35,008 bases of DNA from Bacteroidales bacterium UBA6428 (lineage in GTDB: Bacteria; Bacteroidota; Bacteroidia; Bacteroidales; UBA932): contig DJOW01000042.1 in assembly GCA_002437305.1 (NCBI GenBank), positions 1 through 35,008 on the forward strand, written 5' to 3'. The notes under the pieces were generated by a model. The model worked only from the letters and a program-made list of their open reading frames with translations. It searched no databases and was not told where the DNA came from. A program made the translations under genes and the position numbers. Of the stretch, positions 1 through 8,050 are shown piece after piece; position 1 is the stretch's first letter, and each line of letters opens with the position of its first letter.

Positions 1-251
1 AATTTTATCGCATCAGTAGTATAAGGAGACTGGAGTTGGTTCAGCGCCTGAGCATAGTTTTGTCGTAAGGCACCAGAGAGGTCATAATCGTCCACGGAAG
101 GCAACGGTGACTTTGTCTTGACAGCGTCGAATGTGTCGGACAACAGACGACAGTAGGCATCGACTTCTGATTCGGACAGAACGAGCGCCCATCCTTCCCT
201 GCCAAGCCCTTCAACGATGGTCGATGAATCTCGGTGAGGGGAGCCGGAGTT
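1..251 (-). pseudogene. Orphan open frame without a start codon, runs off the left edge
   Basis: On the minus strand a frame stays open for 83 codons, from just after a TAA at 254-252 to the window edge. It has protein-like composition (for example the segments EGLGREGWALVLSESEVDAY and LSDTFDAVKTKSPLP). No ATG or GTG lies in its first half; the first GTG is at about 95, and TTG occurs at 104. The DNA to its right is AT-rich and non-coding. It may be the remains of a gene that lost its 5' end, a gene with a frameshift near the start, or a chance open frame. I do not recognise the family. Confidence 0.35.
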
Positions 252-281
252 TTAAAGTGATTTTTTAAATTGAACTCATAT

Positions 282-312
282 TTTGATAATTCGCAGGCAT
301 TTCATAAATTTG
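282..312 (+). promoter_or_regulatory. Bacteroidetes-type promoter for the phosphate operon
   Basis: TTTG at 282-285 and TAAATTTG at 305-312, separated by 19 bases, match both boxes of the Bacteroidetes housekeeping promoter. The start codon of the first pst gene lies about 50 bases downstream. Confidence 0.8.
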
Positions 313-325
313 ATGATTTAAATGA

Positions 326-347
326 TGATAATCATCGCTGATTATCA
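326..347. repeat. Perfect 9-bp inverted repeat in the pst leader
   Basis: TGATAATCA at 326-334 and TGATTATCA at 339-347 are exact reverse complements separated by TCGC. The repeat lies between the promoter and the start codon, so it could be an operator or a weak RNA stem-loop. A second overlapping palindrome, GATGAT-A-ATCATC, spans 324-336. The regulator is unknown; phosphate control is only a guess from position. Confidence 0.6.
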
Positions 348-362
348 AGAACGGAAGAATTG

Positions 363-2300
363 ATGCGACATCAGACATTGACACATCTTCTGGCAGTGAT
401 TTCCGTAATCTGTATGCTTGCCTCGTGCGGCATCGGTACGGACGGGAGCCGCCATAAGAAACTTGAAGGACAGGTTTCCATCTCAGGAGCCTTCGCTCTG
501 TATCCGCTTGCGGTCCAATGGTCCAATGAGTTTCAGGTAAAGTATCCGGACGTCAAGATCGATGTGTCGGCCGGAGGTGCGGGCAAGGGCATGACAGACG
601 TGTTGAACGGAATGGTTGACTATGCCATGCTCTCAAGAGAGCTGCATGACGAAGAACGGGAGGCAGGCGCCATAGCATTTGTGGTGGGCAAGGACGCTGT
701 GATTCCGGACATCAACTCATCCAACCCATTCATAGACACACTTAAAAGGCGAGGCATCACCTCAGACGAGGCACGCAAGATCTGGGTAACAGGAGAAATC
801 AAGACCTGGGGACAGCTTCTCGGGAACAATGACAATCATAAGATTAACGTCTATACTCGTTCCGATGCCTGTGGAGCCGCCCAGACTTTTGCCGCTTGGT
901 TCAGCGCCAAGCAGGAGGACCTTGTCGGGACAGCCGTGTTCGGTGATCCGGGCATCGCCCAGGCTGTCCAGAAAGACAAATGGGGAATCGGATTCAATAA
1001 TCTGGCCTATGCGTATGATCCTCAGACTCATCTTCAACAAGAAGGGTTGGCCATGCTTCCGATAGACTCCGACATGGACGGACACATAGATGACGAGGAG
1101 AACTGTTATGACTCCAAAGAAAAACTTGTCCATGCGATAGAATTCGGGTCGTTCTCCACGCCGCCTGCAAGAAATCTCTACTTCGTGGCTAAAGGAGCGC
1201 CGAAGGATTCCGCGTCAGTGGCATTCTTGAAGTACGTGCTGAAAGAAGGACAGAAGTTCAACGAACCTGCCGGCTATGTGAAAATATCCGGGAAGACCCA
1301 CAGTGAGAACATGAAGCTGCTGCGTTCCTCAAGGCGCGCGGCCACTCTGAGGGACAACAACACCAACAATGCGGTCATGATTTTCTTAGCTGCGCTTCTG
1401 GGCATCATTGCCCTTCTCAGCGGGTCGGCATTTCTGAAATCATGGAACAAAAAGCGCATCTATAAGCAGAAACTCTCTTCCGCGATCATGTTTGCCTTCA
1501 CAGTCTCATCGGTGCTTCTGCTTGTCTCAATGATCGCCGGGTTGCTGTGGAAGTCACTGCCTATACTTCAGGAAAATTCATTCTGTAGCCTTGTGACCTC
1601 CTCTGAATGGAAACCATCACAGAAAAAGTTCGGTTTTCTTCCTTTTATTTCGGGGACACTGTCCGTGACATTCATAGCGATCTGCATCGCGCTTCCGCTT
1701 TCACTTCTCACGGCGATATCACTGACAGAATATTCAAAGAAGATTGTCCGCAAATTCGTTTTCCCGGCGTTGGACATTCTTGCGGCGCTGCCATCGGTGA
1801 TTTATGGCGTGTGGGGGATTCTTTTGCTGATTCCGGTGACGGGATATTCCCTGCTTACCGCGGCCCTCGTGCTTTGCGTGATGGTCCTTCCGATAATGGT
1901 AAGCCTGTTTGTGGAGATCTTCTCAACTGTCCCTCAAGACCTTAGGGACGCATCGATGTCTTTGGGCGCCACCCAATGGCAGACGACAAAGAAGGTAGTT
2001 CTGCGAAAGTCCATTCCAGGTATATTCGCCGCCGTGGTGCTCGCGTTGTCCAAGGCGATGGGCGAGACAATCGCGGTGATGATGGTGTGCGGAAGTGTTC
2101 CTGCCATTCCGAGATCATTGTTCAAGGGTTTCTACACGCTTCCCGCGCTGATAGGCAACAATTACGGCGAAATGGCATCGGTCCCGCTGTATGAGTCAGC
2201 CATAATGTTCGCGGCGCTGCTCCTGCTTGTGATAGTGATTATTTTCAATGTCCTTTCACGCATAATTCTTTATAATGTCCAGAAAAAGAGCCTGTCATGA
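363..2300 (+). CDS. Phosphate ABC transporter: lipoprotein binding domain fused to PstC permease
   Basis: This 645-residue protein joins two components that are normally separate. Residues 1-22 form a lipoprotein signal with lipobox LASC (Cys22). Residues about 36-310 are a PstS-like phosphate-binding domain (opening VSISGAFALYPL, then SAGGAGKGMTDVLNG). A membrane helix at about 338-358 is followed by basic residues and then the PstC permease (about 370-645), with its cytoplasmic coupling loop at ASMSLGATQW (about 530-539) and KAMGET. The topology is consistent: binding domain outside, the extra helix crossing inward, then the permease helices. The ATG at 363 is preferred over the adjacent TTG at 360. 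The stop overlaps the pstA start as ATGA. A calcium-loop-like motif sits at residues 235-246. It should import phosphate across the inner membrane with PstA and PstB. No phoU is seen in the operon. Confidence 0.9.
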   Translation: MRHQTLTHLLAVISVICMLASCGIGTDGSRHKKLEGQVSISGAFALYPLAVQWSNEFQVKYPDVKIDVSAGGAGKGMTDVLNGMVDYAMLSRELHDEEREAGAIAFVVGKDAVIPDINSSNPFIDTLKRRGITSDEARKIWVTGEIKTWGQLLGNNDNHKINVYTRSDACGAAQTFAAWFSAKQEDLVGTAVFGDPGIAQAVQKDKWGIGFNNLAYAYDPQTHLQQEGLAMLPIDSDMDGHIDDEENCYDSKEKLVHAIEFGSFSTPPARNLYFVAKGAPKDSASVAFLKYVLKEGQKFNEPAGYVKISGKTHSENMKLLRSSRRAATLRDNNTNNAVMIFLAALLGIIALLSGSAFLKSWNKKRIYKQKLSSAIMFAFTVSSVLLLVSMIAGLLWKSLPILQENSFCSLVTSSEWKPSQKKFGFLPFISGTLSVTFIAICIALPLSLLTAISLTEYSKKIVRKFVFPALDILAALPSVIYGVWGILLLIPVTGYSLLTAALVLCVMVLPIMVSLFVEIFSTVPQDLRDASMSLGATQWQTTKKVVLRKSIPGIFAAVVLALSKAMGETIAVMMVCGSVPAIPRSLFKGFYTLPALIGNNYGEMASVPLYESAIMFAALLLLVIVIIFNVLSRIILYNVQKKSLS

Positions 2301-3148
2301 AGAAAATCGAAAGTAAATTCATCGAAGAGAAAATCGTGAAAACGCTGATGTGGGGTTCAGTGCTGTTGGTGCTGGCGTTTGTGATTTCCATCATCTGCAC
2401 GATTTTCGTAAAAGGTGTAGGCTCCATATCCTGGGAGATGGTGACGAGCGTGCCCGGCAAGAATTGGAACACCGCTGACGACGGCGGCTTTCTCAATGCG
2501 ATCATCGGTTCTGTGGCAGTCGTTGCGCCGGCGACGCTGATCGCCCTCTGCGTCAGCATCCCGGTCGTGTTCTACATGAACCTTTACAAGAGGCGTTCGA
2601 ACTGGCTGTCCTATGCGGCCCGGCTGGTGTACGATGTGCTTTACGGAATACCTTCGATAGTATATGGCGCGTTCGCGTTCATGATAATGGTCATGGTCGG
2701 CATGAGAGCGTCTGTTCTGGGCGGGATCATAGTGAGCACCTTGCTTATCATACCGATGTTCATAAGAAGCGGAGACGAGATCTCCCGTTCTGTGCCGGAC
2801 GACATGATTGACGCGGCATATTCTCTTGGGGCAACGAAGTGGGAAACACTTAAAGTCGTTGTGAGACAAGTTCTTCCCGGCATGGCGACGGCCACGCTCC
2901 TTGCGGTTGGAAAGGCTATCGGCGATGCCGCGGCAGTGATGTTCACCGCAGGCTTCTCGGATTCTGTGGCGACATCGTTGTCCTCACCGACAGCCACATT
3001 GCCGTTGGCGATCTTCAACTGGATAACAATGCCGGATCCTTTTCCCGGAAGGGCCTACGCCGCTGCGCTTGTACTGACGATCATAGTCTTGATACTCAGT
3101 CTCGGAGGCCGCTGGATAACAAATCATTTCACCAAGAATAATCTGTAG
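2297..3148 (+). CDS. pstA: Phosphate ABC transporter permease PstA
   Basis: A 283-residue inner-membrane permease, the second half of the phosphate translocation channel. It has an N-terminal helix at about 16-38, then five or so further hydrophobic segments. The coupling loop that contacts PstB is AAYSLGATKWETLKVVV, followed by GKAIGDAAAVMFTAG, the usual PstA arrangement. Its start overlaps the stop of the PstS-PstC gene by 4 bases, and pstB begins 2 bases after its stop, so the three are translationally coupled in one transcript. Length fits the family. Confidence 0.93.
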   Translation: MKKIESKFIEEKIVKTLMWGSVLLVLAFVISIICTIFVKGVGSISWEMVTSVPGKNWNTADDGGFLNAIIGSVAVVAPATLIALCVSIPVVFYMNLYKRRSNWLSYAARLVYDVLYGIPSIVYGAFAFMIMVMVGMRASVLGGIIVSTLLIIPMFIRSGDEISRSVPDDMIDAAYSLGATKWETLKVVVRQVLPGMATATLLAVGKAIGDAAAVMFTAGFSDSVATSLSSPTATLPLAIFNWITMPDPFPGRAYAAALVLTIIVLILSLGGRWITNHFTKNNL

Positions 3149-3150
3149 TT

Positions 3151-3924
3151 ATGGAATATAATGACAAGGACCAGATGGTGGTCAAGGATTTCAACCTTTC
3201 GATAGAAGGTCATCAAATTCTGAAAAACATCAATCTGACTTTTCCGAAGAACAAGATAACGTGCATCGTAGGGCCTTCAGGCTGCGGTAAAAGCACATTG
3301 CTGAAAAGCCTCAACAGGCTGATTGACAATGTTGATGATGTAAAAGTAAGCGGTCAGATACTCCTCGGTGACCAGAACATCATCGGTGCGAGGTACAGTG
3401 AACTTATTGAACTTCGGAGACGTGTGGGTCTTGTTCCGCAACGCCCATGTCCATTGCCCATGTCCATATTCGACAATGTCGCGTATGGCTGCCGGATCCA
3501 TGGAATGCACACCAAAAAGAAGGAACTTGCAGAGGTTGTGGAAAGATATCTGACGGAAGTCGGACTTTGGGATGAGGTGAAAGACCGCCTGCAGAATTCG
3601 GCGATGCGCCTTTCCATCGGCCAGCAGCAGCGCCTGTGCCTTGCAAGAAGTCTTGCGGTGGAACCGGATTACATTCTTGCAGATGAGGCCACAAGCGCAT
3701 TGGATCCTGTTTCCAGCAAGACGGTCGAGGACCTCTTCGTGAAACTCAAGGAGAAATATTCCATAATAATGGTGACACACACATTGAGGCAGGCTCTTCG
3801 CATTGCCGACTATGCCGTGTTCCTGTACCTTGGCGAGGTTATAGAGACCGGCGATGCCAAGCAGGTGTTCGGCGATCCTAAGGAGGAATTGACGAAGAAG
3901 TATCTGTCCGGTGTGTTCAGTTAG
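3151..3924 (+). CDS. pstB: Phosphate ABC transporter ATPase PstB
   Basis: A 257-residue ATPase that powers phosphate import. Visible elements are Walker A GPSGCGKST (41-49), Q-loop around Gln97 in LVPQRPCPLPMSI, signature LSIGQQQRL (154-162), Walker B ILADEATSALDP (175-186) and the switch histidine in VTHT. The P-x-PMSI-x-DN stretch after the Q-loop is typical of PstB rather than other ABC ATPases. Two deviations are visible: the signature reads LSIGQ, not LSGGQ, and Walker B reads DEA rather than the usual DEP. It is the last gene of the operon; its final bases overlap the possible -33 box of the next promoter. Confidence 0.93.
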   Translation: MEYNDKDQMVVKDFNLSIEGHQILKNINLTFPKNKITCIVGPSGCGKSTLLKSLNRLIDNVDDVKVSGQILLGDQNIIGARYSELIELRRRVGLVPQRPCPLPMSIFDNVAYGCRIHGMHTKKKELAEVVERYLTEVGLWDEVKDRLQNSAMRLSIGQQQRLCLARSLAVEPDYILADEATSALDPVSSKTVEDLFVKLKEKYSIIMVTHTLRQALRIADYAVFLYLGEVIETGDAKQVFGDPKEELTKKYLSGVFS

Positions 3925-3952
3925 GTCTCTTCGGGGAAAAGTCGTATATTTG
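3921..3952 (+). promoter_or_regulatory. Promoter for the cysDNH operon
   Basis: TATATTTG at 3945-3952 is a full match to TAnnTTTG. A weak -33 box, TTAG at 3921-3924, lies 20 bases upstream and overlaps the pstB stop. cysD starts 34 bases downstream. This argues that the sulfate genes are transcribed separately from pst. Confidence 0.65.
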
Positions 3953-3986
3953 CAAATTATTTTCGCGGTTTATAAAATAGAAGAAA

Positions 3987-4892
3987 ATGAGCGAACATCT
4001 TACGCATCTGAAAGAGCTTGAGGCGGAGTCAATCTACATTCTCAGGGAGGTCGCGGCGCAGTTTGAGCGTCCGTGCATCCTTTTCTCCGGCGGAAAGGAC
4101 TCCATTGTACTTACATATTTGGCATACAAGGCCTTCTATCCGGCGAAGATTCCTTTCCCGCTGGTCCACATCGACACGGGACATAACTTCCCCGAGACCA
4201 TCACATACCGCGACGAGCTTGTCAAGAAACTTGGAGCGGATCTTATAGTAGGCTATGTACAGGAGTCGATTGACGAGGGCAAGGCAAAGGAGGAGACCGG
4301 TTACAATGCGAGCCGCAACAAACTCCAGACAGTGACCCTTCTTGACACATTGGCCAAGTATAAATTCGATGCCGCGTGCGGTGGCGCGAGGCGTGATGAG
4401 GAGAAGGCGAGGGCAAAAGAGAGGATCTTCTCCCACCGTGATGAATTCGGGCAGTGGAATCCGAAGAATCAACGTCCGGAGCTTTGGAACATCTATAATG
4501 GCATGAAGAATGTCGGCGAGCATTTCCGCGTGTTCCCGATCAGCAACTGGACGGAGATGGACGTGTGGCAGTACATTTACCAGGAAGGCATTGAGCTTCC
4601 CAGTCTGTACTACACCCATACAAGAAAAGTATTCTTCCGTGATGGACAGTGGCTTGCCGCCGAACCGGCTGTGATCCCGCGCCGTCCTGAGGAGGAGGTT
4701 GTTGAAAAAGAGGTCAGATGCAGGACCATCGGCGACATCACCTGCACAGGATTGACATTGTCACACGCGCACAGCATCGAGAACATAATCGATGAGATCG
4801 CCTCTTCCCGTGTCACCGAGCGCGGTGGAAGGGCCGATGACAAACGCTCCGAGACATCCATGGAAGATCGTAAGAAGGCTGGATATTTTTAA
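3987..4892 (+). CDS. cysD: Sulfate adenylyltransferase subunit 2 (CysD)
   Basis: A 301-residue catalytic subunit of ATP sulfurylase, which makes adenylylsulfate (APS) from sulfate and ATP in the cytoplasm. It has the PP-loop motif FSGGKDSIV near residue 33, the HIDTGHNFPET segment, and the ACGGARRDEEKARAKERIFS block typical of CysD. The C-terminal stretch RGGRADDKRSETSMEDRKK and final GYF are also characteristic. Length matches the family (about 300). It works with the GTPase CysN, encoded 50 bases downstream. There is no clear Shine-Dalgarno sequence; the start is A-rich (AGAAAATG), as usual in this phylum. Confidence 0.96.
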   Translation: MSEHLTHLKELEAESIYILREVAAQFERPCILFSGGKDSIVLTYLAYKAFYPAKIPFPLVHIDTGHNFPETITYRDELVKKLGADLIVGYVQESIDEGKAKEETGYNASRNKLQTVTLLDTLAKYKFDAACGGARRDEEKARAKERIFSHRDEFGQWNPKNQRPELWNIYNGMKNVGEHFRVFPISNWTEMDVWQYIYQEGIELPSLYYTHTRKVFFRDGQWLAAEPAVIPRRPEEEVVEKEVRCRTIGDITCTGLTLSHAHSIENIIDEIASSRVTERGGRADDKRSETSMEDRKKAGYF

Positions 4893-4942
4893 CAGGTGTC
4901 CGCTGTACCGGAATAAGGATCAAAACAAAAAAAAGGAAAAAA

Positions 4943-6229
4943 ATGGAAACACAGAATACAAAAGGATACCTGGACATGCAGCTGCTCCGTTTTACCACGG
5001 CAGGCAGCGTGGACGATGGCAAAAGCACATTGATAGGCAGGCTCCTGTATGATTCCAAATCCATCTTCGAGGATCAGCTCGAGGCTGTCGAGGAGGCTTC
5101 ACGGAGCAGGGGCAATGAGGAGGTGAACCTGGCGTTGCTTACTGACGGACTTCGCGCGGAACGCGAGCAGGGAATCACCATCGATGTGGCATACAGATAC
5201 TTCGCCACACCTAAGAGAAAGTTCATCATAGCTGACACCCCGGGACATATTCAGTACACCAGGAATATGGTGACGGGAGCCTCCACCGCGGATCTGGCCG
5301 TGATACTTGTGGATGCAAGACACGGGATCATGGAACAGACTGTGAGGCATTCTTACATCGCATCGCTTCTTGCCATCAGGAAAGTGGTGGTCTGCGTGAA
5401 CAAGATGGACCTTGTGGATTTCTCCGAGGAGGTGTTCGACAAGATCGTCGCGGATTACAAGGACATGGCGTCAACCCTGGAACTCGGCGATGTCACATTC
5501 ATTCCTATCTCCGCCAAGCTTGGCGACAATGTGGTGAACAAATCCGAGAACATGCCTTGGTACAAAGGGAAGGCCCTCTTGGATTTTCTGGAGACTGTCC
5601 GACTTCCGGCGGAGGCGGAGGACAGGATGCGGCTTCCTGTCCAGTATGTCATCAGGCCCATCTCTTCAAAGTTCCCTGATTTCAGGGGATATGCAGGCCG
5701 GCTTGCCGAAGGTTCCCTGAAAGTCGGGGATGCCGTAAAGGTGTATCCTTCCGAGATGACCTCCAAAGTGACGGGAATCTATCTTGGCGAGAAGAGCCTG
5801 GCGTCAGCTGTGACACCGGAGTCTGTGGATGTCACGCTTGCGGACGACATCGACATCAGCCGTGGAGATGTGATCGTCTCTGAGAACGGTGTGCAGCCTA
5901 TGGTGGAGCAGGAGGTGCTGCTGAATGTATGCTGGTTCCGTAACTCGCCTCTCCGGCAGGGTAAGAAATACATCATCCGCCATGCCACGATGCAGACTTT
6001 AGGGATCGTCAGGGGAATCGAGTACAAGATAGACATCAACACTCGGGAGAAAATATTCGACACGGATAAACTGGTGATGAACGACATCGCAAGGGTGCGC
6101 GTCAAGACCGCGGATCCGCTTGTGTTCGATTACTACAAGGACAACAGGACAATGGGCAGCCTCATCTTCATCGAAGAGGGCACCTATGACACCGTCGGCG
6201 CCGGAATGATCGTGCCTGATGAAATATAA
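4943..6229 (+). CDS. cysN: Sulfate adenylyltransferase subunit 1, GTPase (CysN)
   Basis: A 428-residue EF-Tu-like GTPase that drives sulfate activation by CysD. G1 is GSVDDGKST (21-29), G3 is DTPGH (98-102) in DTPGHIQYTRNM, and G4 is NKMD (153-156). The EQGITIDVAYRYF switch region and the beta-barrel domains after about residue 220 are as in other CysN proteins. No APS kinase (CysC) domain is fused at the C-terminus, and none is encoded alongside. The gene overlaps the first in-frame ATG of cysH by 11 bases. A short AAGGA lies just before the ATG. Confidence 0.96.
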   Translation: METQNTKGYLDMQLLRFTTAGSVDDGKSTLIGRLLYDSKSIFEDQLEAVEEASRSRGNEEVNLALLTDGLRAEREQGITIDVAYRYFATPKRKFIIADTPGHIQYTRNMVTGASTADLAVILVDARHGIMEQTVRHSYIASLLAIRKVVVCVNKMDLVDFSEEVFDKIVADYKDMASTLELGDVTFIPISAKLGDNVVNKSENMPWYKGKALLDFLETVRLPAEAEDRMRLPVQYVIRPISSKFPDFRGYAGRLAEGSLKVGDAVKVYPSEMTSKVTGIYLGEKSLASAVTPESVDVTLADDIDISRGDVIVSENGVQPMVEQEVLLNVCWFRNSPLRQGKKYIIRHATMQTLGIVRGIEYKIDINTREKIFDTDKLVMNDIARVRVKTADPLVFDYYKDNRTMGSLIFIEEGTYDTVGAGMIVPDEI

Positions 6230-6977
6230 TATCGCCATGGAAGAAAAGTTCGCCTCAATGCCGTTGGAGGACCGTAAGGCCTTTGCCGCGGAGAAAAATG
6301 CAGAATTCATGGGACAGAACCCGGAAAAGGCCCTTGAGTACTTCCTGGGGGCTTTTCCCTCATCCACCGCGTTGTCTTCAAGCCTGAGCTACGAGGACCA
6401 GGCCATTACTGACATGATGGTCAAGATCCGCAAGGATGCAAGGATTTTCACTCTGGACACAGGAAGGCAGTTCCCCCAGACATACGATCTGATAGACCGC
6501 ACCAACATGCAGTACGGGATAAGAATCGAGGTTTACTTTCCTGATTTCCGCAAGGTACAGGAAATGGTGAGGGAGCATGGCATCAACCTGTTCTATGACA
6601 GCGTGGAACTCAGGCATCTGTGCTGCGACATCCGCAAGGTCGAGCCTCTGAGACGCGCTCTTCAAGGAGTGCGGGTCTGGGTGAGCGGCCTTCGCCGCGA
6701 CCAGTCAGTCACAAGGGCGGACATGCAGATGGTCGAATATGACACCGCGGACAACGTCATCAAGCTCAACCCTCTTATCCTGTGGACCGAGGAACAGGTG
6801 AAGTCCTATGTCAAGGAAAACGGAGTTCCTTACAACAAGCTGCACGAGCAGGGATTCCCGAGCATCGGTTGTCAGCCATGCACCAGGGCCGTCCAGCCCG
6901 GGGAGGACATCCGCGCCGGACGATGGTGGTGGGAAGACCCAAATCATCGAGAGTGTGGTCTTCATTCCAGGAAGTAA
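6219..6977 (+). CDS. cysH: Adenylylsulfate (APS) reductase, CysH family
   Basis: A 252-residue reductase that turns activated sulfate into sulfite. It has the nucleotide-binding loop SSSLSYEDQA (53-62), a Cys-Cys pair at 135-136 (HLCCDIRKVEPLRRAL), a CxxC at 218-221 (GCQPCTRAV) and the C-terminal ECGLH (Cys246). In this family the CC plus CxxC set binds a 4Fe-4S cluster and marks enzymes that use APS directly, which fits the lack of APS kinase nearby. Cys246 is the expected catalytic cysteine. The start at 6219 overlaps cysN; an ATG at 6237 (MEEKFASMPLEDR) would avoid the overlap and is a serious alternative. No sulfite reductase gene follows. Confidence 0.93.
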   Translation: MKYNIAMEEKFASMPLEDRKAFAAEKNAEFMGQNPEKALEYFLGAFPSSTALSSSLSYEDQAITDMMVKIRKDARIFTLDTGRQFPQTYDLIDRTNMQYGIRIEVYFPDFRKVQEMVREHGINLFYDSVELRHLCCDIRKVEPLRRALQGVRVWVSGLRRDQSVTRADMQMVEYDTADNVIKLNPLILWTEEQVKSYVKENGVPYNKLHEQGFPSIGCQPCTRAVQPGEDIRAGRWWWEDPNHRECGLHSRK

Positions 6978-7024
6978 GGCTTCTTGATGTGATCGTAAAG
7001 TGCCCGCAAGTTGATTTTTTTCTG

Positions 7025-7032
7025 TAGATTTG
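7025..7032 (+). promoter_or_regulatory. -7 box upstream of the BASS-like transporter
   Basis: TAGATTTG matches TAnnTTTG exactly, 19 bases before the ATG at 7052. I see no convincing TTTG box at the expected distance upstream. Confidence 0.5.
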
Positions 7033-7051
7033 CGGCACGAATAGTGGGATT

Positions 7052-8044
7052 ATGGCTAAAGTTGTAAAATTCATCAAGGACTGGATGCTGCCGCTGGCAA
7101 TCATCATCGGAATAGTCTCTTATTTGGTCTTATTTTTGGTCAAACCGTTACACACCAACGTTGAGCCTTGGTTTTCAGAGCTTTCCAAGAACGTCCAGCC
7201 GGTTTTTATGGCCATCATGCTGTTCCTCCAGTTCAACACGATCTCCCCGCATGACCTGAGGTTCCGCTGGTGGCATTTCCATGTTCTCGCATTCCAGATC
7301 CTGACGTTCGCCGCCCTGACCTGGCTTGTCACGGCTCTTCCCGACGGAGATGCCCGGATACTCGCCGAATGCGCCATGCTCTGCTTCATCTGCCCCACCG
7401 CCGCCGCGGCTGGAGTAATTACAAAAAAATTAGGAGGAAGTCTCTCGGACACAATCTCTTATGTAGTGCTCATCAACATCTCGGCGGCTATTGTCCTTCC
7501 TATCGCAATACCGATTGTAAATTCGGAGACAGGCGCCACATTCCTTGAGGGATTCGCGGCGATCTGCGCGAAAATATTCCCGCTTCTGGTCTTCCCTCTC
7601 CTTCTGGCATGGCTTATACGCTACACCATGAAGCGACTTCAGCGCTGGCTCATGCGCTTCACAGAGTGGGCATTCTACTTCTGGGGGCTCGCACTGATGT
7701 TTTCCATCTACCTGGCCACGGAATCGCTGGTCAACAGCGGGATCTCGGTCTGGACAGCGATTCTGATAGGTGTAGTCTCCTTGATCTGCACAATAGTGCA
7801 ATTCTCCGTCGGAAGGCTGGCCGGAAAAAAGGCAAACAGAACCAATGACCCTGGCTCCGTCAAGGCAGATGAGACCACCGCCGGCCAGGCCCTCGGCCAA
7901 AAGAACTCAGGCTTCCTGATCTGGCTGGGCTACTCCTACCTGACCCCTGTGACATCCGTGGCAGGAGGACTTTACAGCATCTGGCAGAACATCATCAACT
8001 CCCTAGAGCTCTACGAGCAGAGCCATCGGCACAGGCAAGAATAA
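7052..8044 (+). CDS. Bile acid:sodium symporter-like (BASS) membrane transporter
   Basis: A 330-residue polytopic protein with about nine hydrophobic segments (for example 13-30, 47-60, 76-95, 104-122, 138-155, 167-188, 204-224, 232-250). The segment CPTAAAAGVITKKLGGSL followed by VVLINISAAIVLP resembles the core of the BASS/SBF fold, and SYLTPVTSVAGGLYSIWQN resembles the second half of its crossed core. Substrates in this superfamily range from bile acids to organic acids and arsenite, so none can be assigned. It stands alone with its own -7 box and ends 6 bases from a convergent gene. Its position after cysH could suggest an anion role, but that is only inference. Confidence 0.75.
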   Translation: MAKVVKFIKDWMLPLAIIIGIVSYLVLFLVKPLHTNVEPWFSELSKNVQPVFMAIMLFLQFNTISPHDLRFRWWHFHVLAFQILTFAALTWLVTALPDGDARILAECAMLCFICPTAAAAGVITKKLGGSLSDTISYVVLINISAAIVLPIAIPIVNSETGATFLEGFAAICAKIFPLLVFPLLLAWLIRYTMKRLQRWLMRFTEWAFYFWGLALMFSIYLATESLVNSGISVWTAILIGVVSLICTIVQFSVGRLAGKKANRTNDPGSVKADETTAGQALGQKNSGFLIWLGYSYLTPVTSVAGGLYSIWQNIINSLELYEQSHRHRQE

Positions 8045-8050
8045 GCCCCA

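Noticed and set aside
360..362. TTG as start of the PstS-PstC gene
   Set aside because: An ATG follows immediately, and the lipoprotein signal reads normally from it.
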